Assembly (NCBI GenBank): GCA_034508935.3
Contig: CM067447.1
Location: 38,069,848 to 38,133,847, forward strand
DNA: 64,000 nucleotides
Source of the DNA: Berghia stephanieae
Lineage: Eukaryota; Mollusca; Gastropoda; Nudibranchia; Aeolidiidae
Direction: 5' to 3'
Shown here: positions 11,640-22,820 of the stretch, piece by piece
Layout of the letters: each line of letters begins with the position of its first letter
Position numbering within the stretch: the stretch's first letter is position 1
Notes under the pieces: generated by a model
What the model was told of the DNA's origin: nothing
Seen by the model: the letters and a program-made list of their open reading frames with translations, nothing else
Database searches by the model: none
Position numbers and translations under genes: made by a program

Positions 11640-12716
11640 TCATGTTGTTACTTCAATTTCATATTTAAAATACAAGGCAGATTATTGGAGCTGGAGGAGG
11701 CAGTCGACGGGAGTTGGAGGTGGCAGACAATCAAATTCATGTCGTTATTTCAGTCTCATATTTAAAAATACAAGACAGACGACTGGAGTTAGAGGCGGCA
11801 GACGACTGGAGTTGGAGGTGGCAGACAATCAAATTCATGTTGTTATTTCAATTTCATATTTAAAAATACAAGGCGGATTATTGGAGCTGGAGGAGGCAGA
11901 TGACGGGAGTTGGAGGTGGCAGACAATCAAATTCATGTTGTTATTTCAATCTCATATTTAGAAATACAAGGCAGATTATTGGAGCTGGAGGCGGCAGACG
12001 ACGGGAGTTGGAGGTGGCAGACAATCAAATTCATGTTGTTATTACAATTTCATATATTCAAAAATACAAGGCAGATTATAGGAGCTGGAGGTGGCAGACA
12101 ATCAAATTCATGTTGTTATTTCAATCTCATATTTAGAAATACAAGACAGACGACTGGAGTTCGAGACGGCAGACGACTGGAGTTGGAGGTGGCAGACAAT
12201 CAAATTCATGTTGTTATTTCAATCTCATATTTAAAAATACAAGACAGACGACTGGAGTTCGAGGCGGCAGACGACTGGAGTTGGAGGTGGCAGACAATCA
12301 AATTCATGTTGTTATGTCAATTTCATATTTAAAAATACAAGGCAGATTATTGGAGCTGGAGGAGGCAGACAATCAAATTCATGTTGTTATTTCAATCTCA
12401 TATTTAAAAATACAAGACAGACGACAGGAGTTAGAGGCGGCAGACGACTGGAGTTGGAGGTGGCAGACAATCAAATTCATGTTGTTATTTCAATTTCATA
12501 TATAAAAATACAAGGCAGATTATTGGAGCTGGAGGAGGCAGACGACTGGAGTTGGAGGTGGCAGACAATCAAATTCATGTTGTTATTTCAATCTCATATT
12601 TAAAAATACAAGACAGACGACTGGAGTTCGAGGCGGCAGACGACGGGAGTTGGAGGTGGCAGACAATCAAATTCATATTGTTATTTCAATTTCATATTTA
12701 AAAATACAAGGCAGGA
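11640..12716 (+). repeat. 98-bp minisatellite, about 11 copies
   Basis: The marker GGTGGCAGACAATCAAATTC recurs near 11719, 11817, 11914, 12011, 12089, 12187, 12286, 12362, 12458, 12556 and 12654. Spacing is 96-99 bp, except two short steps of 76-78 bp in which one 20-22 bp subunit (CAGACGACTGGAGTTGGAGG) is missing. Because the period is not a multiple of three, the long open frames across the array are not likely to be coding. Confidence 0.9.
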
Positions 12717-13069
12717 AATGAAACATGAAAATGTGGTGTCATAATGAACGTCTGACTCTGAAAACAAAAAAAGTACTTCGATTATGATTAAATCAACAAA
12801 ATTAAAAGTTATATAATAATTTTTGTTGTGGTAAAGAGTAAAGTAATGAATGAAATATACTTGAATTGGCTCTATCATGCTATTCTGTATTATTTGTATT
12901 GAAATTAACCACATTAAATTAAACCAACACACTTAACCTGCAGAACAAACAAAAATAAAAGATAAAAAATAATATCAGTGGAACATAATTTTTAGTTGTC
13001 CGGTATCATCCCAGTTAAAAAGTCATTTCAGTTTCAACATTCATTCATAAAATAAAACTAAAATTATGG

Positions 13070-13303
13070 ATGGGACTATTTTCAGTCTTTTTACAGCAAT
13101 TATTTAGCTTGAAATTATTTATACAAGTCACAAAAGCAAACGCAGTCGATAGTTTACAGACTGCACTGTACACAGGAGACTCGGGGATACATCGAGAGGC
13201 AATCCTGGTTGGCCGTCGCCAACTTCATGAACACGCATCGTATTTAAAGTCACTAAAAGACGCTTTCGCCAGCATCAATCACCACCAAAATTCACACAAA
13301 TAG
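13070..13303 (+). CDS. Unrecognised ORF, possible terminal exon
   Basis: The last ~55 codons (TKANAVDSLQTALYTGDSGI, then REAILVGRRQLHEHASYLKSLKDAF, ending NHHQNSHK) look protein-like: mixed composition, an amphipathic helical stretch and balanced codons. The first ~20 codons are hydrophobic and AT-driven. If real, it would more likely be a 3' exon than a whole gene; a clear acceptor was not found. The family is not recognised. Confidence 0.25.
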   Translation: MGLFSVFLQQLFSLKLFIQVTKANAVDSLQTALYTGDSGIHREAILVGRRQLHEHASYLKSLKDAFASINHHQNSHK

Positions 13304-13387
13304 AGAAAAATGGTTGGCGAATAATATAACATTAATTAAAAATAGGTAATATAATGAAAAATGTATTTAAAATGAAGTTAAAACTTA

Positions 13388-13500
13388 CCAAATTTTCAAA
13401 CAGCTGGCATCTGAACAAAGAATGAACGGATTAAAAATCTGAAAACGCCGCCTGATGCGCTGGCTTCTCCTCTTTAAAATGAGACCGGAAGTGACGAAAT
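13388..13500 (-). promoter_or_regulatory. ETS-type motif and a minus-strand splice donor
   Basis: ACCGGAAGTGACG at 13484-13496 is a strong ETS-type site. About 100 bp downstream on the minus strand, TTTG|GTAAGTTT marks a possible donor with the intron starting at 13388. The layout resembles that at 3.2-3.44 kb, so a second minus-strand first exon is possible. No protein evidence supports it. Confidence 0.2.
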
Positions 13501-14104
13501 TAGTGCACAGGAAGCGATTCCACGGCAATGGAAGTAAAACTATGTTCACCGGTAAACACAATTTTCACTCCAGAGCCGTAACATCGATATCGGGGCTCGA
13601 TCAGCGGCTCAGCCACGGGCGATGCGACTACCTAGTTACTGTTAGTAGTAGTAGACTTCTATCTTGAGTTTGTGCTATCTTGTCTTTCAATCAACCTATG
13701 TTCCCGTCTTGAGACCTTGGCCTTATTATTTAGGTTTACTTCTGTCCTCTCTTTGATAGTGCAGCTTGACGAAGTGCAAAAGTGAACAGAGAGTGCAGCG
13801 CGAAGTGCAAAAGTGAACGCCTTATGGAGTATTCACAATAGCACATCCTTTTGATAAAATCTGTCTTTGTCAACAGTGTGCCTAAAAAAGCTAGCTTGAT
13901 GATTCGTGAAAATTCTCTGTCTACTCTGTTTGAGCATTTACTTTTGCATCAAAGTCGCATCCATAACCCATCAGCTACTGGTGGCTAGCCGACCATTCGG
14001 AGAAATAGAGTTCAAGTTTATTTTCCTGAACGATCAGAGAAATAGAGCAAGTATTGGTTATCATTTTAAAGGCAGAAAATAAGTTTTACTTTCGAAAGGA
14101 AGTG

Positions 14105-15642
14105 CCTAGGGAGACCAAGATTTTGGTCTCCCTAGCCAAAATTGGCCAATTTGGCTAGGGAGACCAAAATCTTGGTCTCCCTAGCCAAAATGGCTCGTTT
14201 TGGATAGGGAGACCAAGATTTTAGCCCCCCGGCGTAAAACCGTATTTTCTTTTATAGAACTGTTTCTTTATGTTAAAGAGGCGAGTTTTTTCTTCTATTT
14301 ATTCATGGCTTGCCTGTTTGTTTTTGTTGCTGTTCTTTCTTTCTTTTTTTTTTCTTCTTTTTAATTTTTTTTAAAGGGAGGGGGGGGGGGGGGGTATTTT
14401 TTAGGTAATAATCACCCCTCCCCACCCACACGAAAAAAATGTCAGAGAAGAGATTGCAAGTTATCAGCCGGTCGCCCACACAAAATTTAATTTTTATTTT
14501 TTAACAATATTTTTAGATTTTTGCTAGGAAGACACGATTTTGGTCTTCCGATGCAAAACAATGGAACTGTTTCTTGTACTTGTACTATTAAATTATGTTG
14601 AGGAGGGCAGTTTTTGTTATTGTTTTTTATTTTTTTGGTTTTTTTTTTTTGTTGGTTATTTTAGAGAGAGAGAGAGAGTTATCAGCCACCCAACACAAAA
14701 ATTATTTTCATTTTCATTTTCTTCTTTGTTCTTCAATTTTCTCTTATGTAGTTCCAAAAAAATCGGTTACCTTTCGGGGGGGGGGGGGGGGGGGGGGGGT
14801 ATTTACTGTTGAGTACAATACAACGATGAATACAAAGCCTTTGTTTGTAAAGGGTTTTATGGCGCTTGGAACACGTTTAGATCACATCAGTGTCGGTAAA
14901 AAGGAAGAAAATAGAATAGTTTAAAAAACATCATCCAAGTGCTGCAGCTTTTTCTCTTTGATCTCGTATCATGGTCTCCCCTGCACCCAACACGTTCGTC
15001 GTTTGTGCCCCCCACCTTCCCCCGTCATAGATTTATAATTTTCTATCCGTGGATAGAGATCCGCGTGCACTATTATCTAATATTAAATGACACTGACCCT
15101 GCCCCACCCCTAACACATGGTAGGATGAGGCCTGAGGTAGTCTCCACTCTATCGTCGTTCCCTGTTTCTTGTGAGCTGACGCCTACAGCAGATCTTTTTT
15201 TTTTTTTTTAAGTTCAACTGAATGTCTCAGTAGAAAATAGGGACGTTTTTAAAAAGTGAGTCTGCCTATACCACTGGTTCGTTGGATCTGAGACTGAGTC
15301 TGAGAGTTCGTTTGAGAAGAGTTTTTTTCACTAAGGTCAATGAAAAGACGAAAAGAAAAAGAAAAAAAGAGGGCGGATGGGGGGGAGTTTCTCTGTTATT
15401 GGAGCCAAAAAAAAAGAAAAAAAGCAAGAACAGGTAAGCAATAATTAAAAGAAGAAAAAACTCACCTCTTCAACATAAAGAAACAGTTCTATAAATGAAA
15501 ATACAGTTTTACGCCTGGAGACCAAAATCTTGGTCTCCCTAGCCAAAGTGAGCCATTTTGGCCAGGGAGACCAAGATTTGTCGAGCCAAAATCGACCAAT
15601 ATGGCTAGGGAGACCAAAATCTTGGTCTCCCTAGCCTCTACC
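14105..15642. mobile_element. Foldback element with palindromic ends
   Basis: Both ends carry clusters of the dyad AGGGAGACCAAGATTTTGGT...CTCCCT: about 14109-14225 at the left and about 15520-15640 at the right. The next inner segments are also inverted copies: CGTAAAACCGTATTTTCTTT, then TATAGAACTGTTTCTTTATG, near 14235 answer the reverse complement near 15450-15515. Homopolymer runs, a G-run at about 14382-14396 and another at about 14777-14799 lie inside. No transposase and no certain target duplication were seen. Confidence 0.65.
14840..14925 (-). repeat. SINE family X 3'-end fragment
   Basis: AAGGGTTTTATGGCGCTTGG, then ACACGTTTAGATCACATCAG and GGTAAAAAGGAAGAAAATAG, match the 3' end of family X. 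It lies inside the foldback element. Confidence 0.55.
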
Positions 15643-17395
15643 TTCGTATAAAATAAAACATTTTCATTTATTGGAGGTATGGCAAAAATTAGGGTTAAAT
15701 GAAAGAGAAAATATGTGGTTTTTGTCCTAAAAACAGGGGTTGATGGCGAGTAAAAATATAGAATAGTGAGCGAGTGTATTATGTTGATTAAATTTGGCAG
15801 AGATATTCTTTAACTAATTAATTGTCTATCAGTCTATTGATGTATCAAGTATAATTAAAATGTATCCATAATTTTGAAAGTTCTTATGATTAAAAAAAAA
15901 AAAGATAAATTTTACTTCATTTGCTTTATAAGAAATACAATCATCAGGAATTAAGAATGAAATACACCATCAAGAAAGCTTGTTTTGTGCCCTTTCAAGT
16001 GGTACTAAAATTAGCCACCTAGGTTCACAAATAAAACGCCATGGTGACCAAGACAGTCAAGGGCCAAAAATAAAGAGTTAGTTCCTAAAGAGTTTCACCT
16101 AACAGTGAGCCTATCGGTATCACTAGAAGACCTATAACCCTAATAGAAAAATTTAAAAATCCCCTGTTGAGCTGAGTAATTTTACAGATGTTTTATGTTG
16201 ATTAAGAGAAATAGTACCCACATTTTGTTTAATGGCAAAAAAAAAAAGTGCAATGAGTCTCAAAGAAAATGATGGGGTATGAATTGTACACTGCAATGTG
16301 CACATATTTTCAGGTATGATAGGCCATATTTTTATGGGCTCATTGTTGTAATGGCAATGCAAAATATTATTCATTCCAATTCAATCTTAATCCCTGTGAC
16401 ACGGTCAGGTCAATACCGGAAGTGCATAGATAAGTGGCTGTTGCTATAAAGTTACGTATGTAAACACAGGGTAACTTGTGCAGTTGATTTGTGCCAATAT
16501 TGCATGTATGACATAAATAGCTGTTTACTTAATTTTTTGCAATAAATTGCTAACAAACTATGCATTTTCTGCAAGCTGAATGTTTTGTCTATTTAATAAA
16601 TAAAAGCAAGATAAATAAGGACACTTCAAATTTATATTTTTTTAATGATTTTTTTACATTAATAGTTTTTGCATTATAATACTAGGTACCACAATATACG
16701 TCATTTTTGTGGCAGAAAAAAACCTCTCTATATATTTTGCGTCACGTCGAGAAAAGGACTAATTTTAAACCGGGTCATTCAACCATTAATACTTCGGCCA
16801 TTAAAAAACGTGCAGAGCTAAATTTGGTATCGTCTTAAAGAGGAAGGTTTCAGCTTTATTTCAACAATAAAAATTGGGCATTAAAAGTTGAAAAATGCCG
16901 TTATAAAACTTTACAACAGCGAAAAATCTCGACATATTATTGATGTAAAATTTGAACTGAGTCTGTCTAAAAGATATACATCTTATCTTTATTTCTACCA
17001 ATTTGTTTTAATGAGGATTGTTTAATGGCCGAGGTATCACATAAAAAACCCCCACCAAATCCTTGTTTTCAGCTTTGGGTGTGATTGGATTTTTTTTACC
17101 CTCATTGTAGTTTGTAACAGCACACAAAATGCAGTGAGAATGAGATCTCAAATTATTGACAAAAAGAATAGAGTTCACGAAAACCACATGAATATTTTAT
17201 TAAAATATCTTCATAATTTATGTTTTAGATAGTTTAAAACAAAATAAATACGATATATTTTGTTATTTCATTGACAACGGGTCGGTAAGTGTGTTTGTTT
17301 TAATGATGGAACAGCCTAAATAAATCCCTAATTTTTTCAGGTTTTATTAATCTGTAATTTTTTTTGGATGGCTTTCTAACCTTGGTTTTTATTGA
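15643..17395. other. Unassigned AT-rich stretch
   Basis: No open frame with family resemblance. Two phrases about 'gccattaaaaaacgtg' (near 16798) and 'tttaatggccgaggt' (near 17021) are reverse-complement-like and may be the ends of a ~240-bp MITE, but the match is short. Confidence 0.3.
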
Positions 17396-17647
17396 ATGAC
17401 GTGTTGTTTTTATCAATTTATCAATGTAATTTTTTCATGTCTGGTTTGTCTCTCAATGATTATTTGTTGCTTAACAAAAAACAAGGGACGAATTTATACA
17501 CACACTCTACACTCATGGCAGCCATGTTGTTGCTGTGACAAAATGATTGACCTTGTTAGAACTGAAGTAGATTTTTACTGTCGAAGGTGTGATGTCGTCT
17601 TTGAAACAATTGCATATGAATACCCACTACTTGTAGTTTATAAATAG
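17396..17647 (+). CDS. Unrecognised ORF with paired cysteines
   Basis: The C-terminal half reads KNKGRIYTHTLHSWQPCCCC, then DKMIDLVRTEVDFYCRRCDV, then VFETIAYEYPLLVVYK and a stop. The CxxC spacing hints at a small zinc ribbon. The N-terminal half is hydrophobic and probably non-coding, so this may be a terminal exon or the end of a decayed transposon protein. No family is recognised. Confidence 0.25.
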   Translation: MTCCFYQFINVIFSCLVCLSMIICCLTKNKGRIYTHTLHSWQPCCCCDKMIDLVRTEVDFYCRRCDVVFETIAYEYPLLVVYK

Positions 17648-17662
17648 ACAAAAGACACACAA

Positions 17663-19640
17663 CAGTGATGCCAAAACTCCGGTTTCACCGGAAAAAAACT
17701 CCGGTCTGGAGCAAAAATTCCGGGCTCCGGGCAACTTCCGTCAAATTCCGGTGAGGTCAATTTGTTCCAAGGATACCCCCCCCCCCCCCCCCTTTCCAAC
17801 CACCACATCATCATCATTGCCCCTAGTATTACACAACCATCATCACTACCACTACTACTGCAACCACCACCACATCATCATCACTACCACTACTACAACA
17901 ACCACCACCACCACATCAGCATCAGCATCACATATACTACTGCAACCACCACCACCACATCATCATTACTAACACTACCACATCACTGCAACTACCACTA
18001 CTACTACAACCACCATCACCACATCATCATCACTACCATCACCATTACAACCACCACCACCACATCATCATCACTACCACTGTACTACTACAACCACCAC
18101 CACCACATCATCACTACCACTACTGCTACATCCATGACCCCACATTATCACTACCACTACTACTACACCACCACAACCACATCATCATCACTACAACTAC
18201 CACTACCAAATCATCATCACTACCACTACTACTACAACCACCAGCATCACATCATCATTACCACTACTACTACAACCATCACCACCACCACAACATCGTC
18301 ATTACCACTACTACTACAACCACCTCCGCCACATCATCATTGCCACTACTACTACAACCACCATCACCACCACTACTACTATAACAACCACCACCACATC
18401 ATCACTACCACTACTACTACAACCACCACCACCACCACCACCACCACATAATCATTACCACTACTACTACAACCACCATCACCACATCATCATCACTACC
18501 TCTAATACTACTACAACCACCACCACATCATCATCATCACTACCACTACTACTACAACCACCATTACCACCACATCATCACTACCACCACTACTACAAGC
18601 ACCACCACATCATCACCACTACCACCACTACTACAACCACCACCACATCATCATCACTACCACTACTACTACAACCACCATCACCACCATATCATCATCA
18701 CTACCACCACTACTACAACCACCACCACATCATCATCACTACCACTTTACTACTACAAGCACCACCACCACCTCATCTTCATCACTACCTCCACTACTAC
18801 TACAACCAGCACAACCACATCGTTATCACTACCACCACTACTACTACTGCTGCTGCTACTACAACAACCGCCACTACAACATCATCATCATCACTACCAT
18901 TACTACTACAACCTCCAGCACCACATCATCACCACGACCACTACTACTACAATACAACCACCACCACCACATCATCATTACCACCACTACTACTACTACT
19001 ACAACCACCACCACCACATTATCATCACTACCACGACTACTACTACAACCACCACCACATCATCATCACTACCATTTGTACTACAACCACCATCACCACC
19101 ACATCAACATCACTTCCACCACTACTACAACCACTATACCACCACCACATCATCAACACTACAACTACTACTTCAACCACCACCACCACCATATCATCAT
19201 CACTACCACTACAACTGCAACCACCACCACATCATCATCACTACCACTACTACTTCAACCACCACCGTATCATCATCACTACCACCACTACTACTACTAC
19301 AACAACCAATATCACATCTTCATCATCACTACCACTATTACTACAACCACTAACACCACATCATCCTCACTACCACCAGTACTACAATCTCTACCATCAG
19401 GTTTTGGCGCTTTACTTCATTTAAAATAAGGAAACTTTGGGATTGTATTTGGCAATATGTTTATGCATCATAATTTTATTCTAATCAGTTATCTATTTAG
19501 AACTATACAATATGTAAACACAATGCCAAATACCATTCCAATTCCTTTTTCTTGTGTGTGGAAATTCCTCTTTCGGCATTGAAATTCCTACGAGTGGTGT
19601 CTGAAACTCCTGCAAGCCAAATTTAAAGTTGGCGTCTCTG
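17663..19640 (+). mobile_element. hAT-like non-autonomous element filled with (CAC/ACT/ATC)n
   Basis: The left end CAGTGATGCCAAAACTCCGG and the right end GGCGTCTCTG form an imperfect terminal repeat, flanked by CACACAA (17656-17662 and 19641-19647). Inside, after short unique ends, a C-run (about 17776-17792) leads into about 1.6 kb of interrupted trinucleotide repeat. The right inner segment (GTGGAAATTCCTCTTTCGGC, then GAGTGGTGTCTGAAACTCCT) recurs at 32.93, 45.73 and 55.43 kb, so this is a family whose members carry such arrays. Long His/Thr/Ser frames across it are artefacts. Confidence 0.6.
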
Positions 19641-20374
19641 CACACAATGATTTGTCCCAATATGTTAGAAAACTGAAAAAGCTTTGCTATTGTTGATTTT
19701 ATTTTGGAAAAGCGGAACTTGTAATAGTTATAAGATTGAAGAAATAAGATTTCGATTTCGAAGTGCCACTTCGTTTTCTAACAATTTTTTTTCTAATCCT
19801 TTCATGGTAGTAGTGATTGACTTTGTATAGGAAGAGTTACTAGTGGCTAGTGAAGCAGTATAGTTAGATAATCATTCTTTACACCATTAAAACTGGATCA
19901 AAATGGTTATTTATATGTTTGTGTTTTGTTTTATTTGTTTTGGTATTTTTTTTGGTATTTTTTTGTTTTAAATTGGGAAGAGATGTAAATTTAAGATGAG
20001 GAAAGAAGCAAAGAAAGAAATATTTTTTTTCAGTTTTGGTTTTGGTGAGATTTGCGATACCTCAGTTCATACAATACTCGCCTCTCAAGCAAGTAGTTAA
20101 TCATCAATAATTGGGTGGCTAGAACTTTAGGGTTTGTGTCTGGCAGAAAGTACTTCTATTTCAGATTAGCATCTTATCTAATGGTAGCAGTTCATTCACA
20201 GGGTTCCCACTCGGTCGGGAAGTCGGGAAATGGTCTTGAATTTTTTAATTTCTTCAAGATTGGGAAAAAAACAGTCTTGAAAATAAAAAGTCTTGATTTT
20301 TCTTGTCTGAGTCGGAAACTTTCAAATCGGGTGTGGTCATAAACGTGAAGTTTGATGTCTTACTATTTACTTAT

Positions 20375-20640
20375 TAAGCAATGATGATAATATTCCGCAG
20401 ATTTTGGGAATTTCTCAGAAATTTTCTGCTGAATCAAACATTTTCCTCAAAATCACCATTAATGCCATTATGTCTTATGTCATATTTTGACACCTGTGCT
20501 CAGTCTCGACGGGCCGTGTTTATGACGTCGGGCCAGACAGAATGGCGCCAGATGTCACAGTTGATAAGAAGACCAGTGGTGTTCTTTGATTAGTTGATGG
20601 TTGAAGGGGAGGGGTCTTGATTTTTTTTCTCTGTTGTAGG
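20375..20640 (+). repeat. Repeat family Z segment
   Basis: AATTTCTCAGAAATTTTCTG, then TTATGTCTTATGTCATATTT, TGACACCTGTGCTCAGTCTC, TTTATGACGTCGGGCCAGAC and GACCAGTGGTGTTCTTTGAT recur in the same order at 32220-32430 and 53590-53830 and partly at 52720-52810. Each near-full copy is followed by (CT)n. Confidence 0.75.
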
Positions 20641-20658
20641 TGCCTATTGCCTTTTTAA

Positions 20659-20659
<1 letters not shown>

Positions 20660-20734
<75 letters not shown>
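20660..20734 (+). repeat. (CT)n microsatellite
   Basis: Nearly perfect CT repeats directly after the family Z segment, with one TTTC interruption. Confidence 0.95.
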
Positions 20735-20735
<1 letters not shown>

Positions 20736-21954
20736 CATCCACGTGTGACTCATTCCTGTTATGCTTATAAAATTGTCACATGACATAAGTTAACACATTT
20801 TTGGACAATTATTGAAATAAAACATTGAAAAACAACAAACACAGAGCATTGATACTATTCTGACAACAAAATGACATTTATTCTTTTACAAAAGGCATTC
20901 AGAAATCAGTTTTTGAAAACAAAGGATATTATTTGAGCAATCATCATCTCCAAAAATTTATGGGAAAATGACAAAAATAAAAATTGTTTACCATAGTCTA
21001 GGTATATGTGTTAAACCACCACAAATAATATTTTCTTTCAAGTATTATATTTAGCATGAAAAACATGAAAAAGTCATTCTTAACAGGATTGAGTTTGTGT
21101 AACAGGAATGAGTGGACGTAACAGGAATGAGTAATTACAACATATTCATTTGAAAGGATAATAAATTCAATACGCTTAGTGATTGAAACTCAGAAGGGGA
21201 ACAAAATGGTTAGAGCGCCAACACAATGATTTGGGGCTTATGTTGGTAGAGACCCAAAAAAGAGCACCAACATTGTTTGTTTACTTATTTCTAGGTTGAA
21301 TCAATTTATTCAGGATAATTCTTTCGTGGCAGTTCGGAATGTTTGGATAAACAGACAAAAGAGGCATTTTTAAAACACTGGAAAGAGCAAGAAGCTGCCA
21401 CATACCCATGAATGATTTTGGTTTACTTAATGACATAATGTCCAGTTTGAACAGCTCTTCCAGGGCATCTTTATCACTTATGTGAACATCGAGAATATAA
21501 TTGTCCGAGTTTGTGACAAAATTCAACAAATGTCTGGATGTTGTCATTGAGTGAAGCAAAGTTTGAATCTGACAAATAATGGTCCTTGTGTAAAGCCAGC
21601 TCTTATTTCGATCTTACTCGTATTACACTGCACCACAGGCAGGCAGGCAATCCCCATCGGCCCTCGGCTTGACTGGAAATAACTGTTTCCCATCACACAG
21701 AGATCTAGGTATATATCATTTGGAATGAAATGTGTAAACCTGTTGTCAATACCAATGCGAGTTTTGATTACACTTCTGCTGGCCCCAACTATTTCACAAA
21801 CACTTAATTTTCACATTCATCAATCACTTCATCAAATGATTTGCATTCATTCGATCTTTTGATAAAACCATTGTAATCGATTTCAGTCGGCATCACCTTA
21901 ATGTCAATGTCATCTTGGTCATGGTCATCACTTGAGTCACTGTTTAAGTCAACC

Positions 21955-22474
21955 GGCTGGGTGGGGATCCTGACCTCCCATAGCGGGCAGGGAGGTACAT
22001 ACTGTGTCTTCTATCCCCTTATATCTGTTTTCCAACATGCTTTCTGTCTTTGTCTTGGAATGAGATTATTTGTTTTTTTCCTGGCCCTCGTCAGAGTCCT
22101 GGCTGGGAGGGAAACAGTCAAATGCATAATTATTGTTTTGGGAGATGATATTTTTTTCCTTGTAAATCATCTCTCTGTTATGTATTATATTATATATGTT
22201 ATTTTTAATGTATAATGTAAGCATTTGAGTGTATTCCTCTTTGTTGGATTTTGTGCTTGTGTCTGGATGAGACTTATAGGTGATCTCAAACTAAGTACAT
22301 TGGTGGTATGCTCTTGGAATCTTCATCTGATCCCATTCTCCTTTGTCTTACTTTCTCTTTTGTGCTTTAATTGTAATTCTAGAACTTTTTACTATCCCAT
22401 TTTCTTCCTTTTTACTGGTGCTGATATAACTTAAATGTGTTGCAAGCGCCGTAAAACCCTTAAAAACAAAAAAC
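21955..22474 (+). repeat. 520-bp SINE family X, full copy
   Basis: It starts GGCTGGGTGGGGATCCTGAC and ends GTTGCAAGCGCCGTAAAACC then TTAAAAACAAAAAAC. The target duplication AAGTCAACC lies at 21946-21954 and 22475-22483. It cuts the minus-strand decayed gene, so it is younger than that element. Near the 3' end GGCGCT/AGCGCC-type bases can pair in a short hairpin (GGTGCT here). Confidence 0.85.
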
Positions 22475-22754
22475 AAGTCAACCAGTGCAACTTCAGACAT
22501 GTCTCCATCATTACCTTTGAAAACATGTTGCTTCAAATCACTTTGTAGAAATGAATGAAAATTTAATTGATGTGACCAACAACATTTTTGAACATTCTTG
22601 ATTCCTTTTCTCCAAAGCGCTGAAGTGAATATGTTAATGTTATCACATTTTTTACATGCACATCTTTTTCTGTCCATTTTTTCTTGGAGTAACAACCCAA
22701 ATAGCTTAAGTCGGTAGAATGAAGAAAATGACACGTATGGGTTGCAAGAGATGA

Positions 22755-22820
22755 TCACTTGTACATATGTGACATTGTATCACATAATAGTCTTCTTTGT
22801 TTCTTGACTTTATTTCTTGT
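22755..22820. repeat. Left partner of a 60-bp inverted repeat
   Basis: GTGACATTGTATCACATAAT, then AGTCTTCTTTGTTTCTTGAC, is repeated almost exactly in reverse complement at 23698-23762, about 0.9 kb away, inside the composite element. It may be a duplicated part of the transposon gene or a regulatory dyad. Confidence 0.7.

Noticed and set aside
11617-12505. Open frames of 74-140 residues with repeated IHVVISISYL
   Set aside because: They read the 98-bp minisatellite, whose period is not a multiple of three; frames close and reopen by chance.
17751-19429. His/Thr/Ser-rich proteins up to 229 residues
   Set aside because: Translations of (CAC/ACT/ATC)n; no non-repeat protein sequence on either side.
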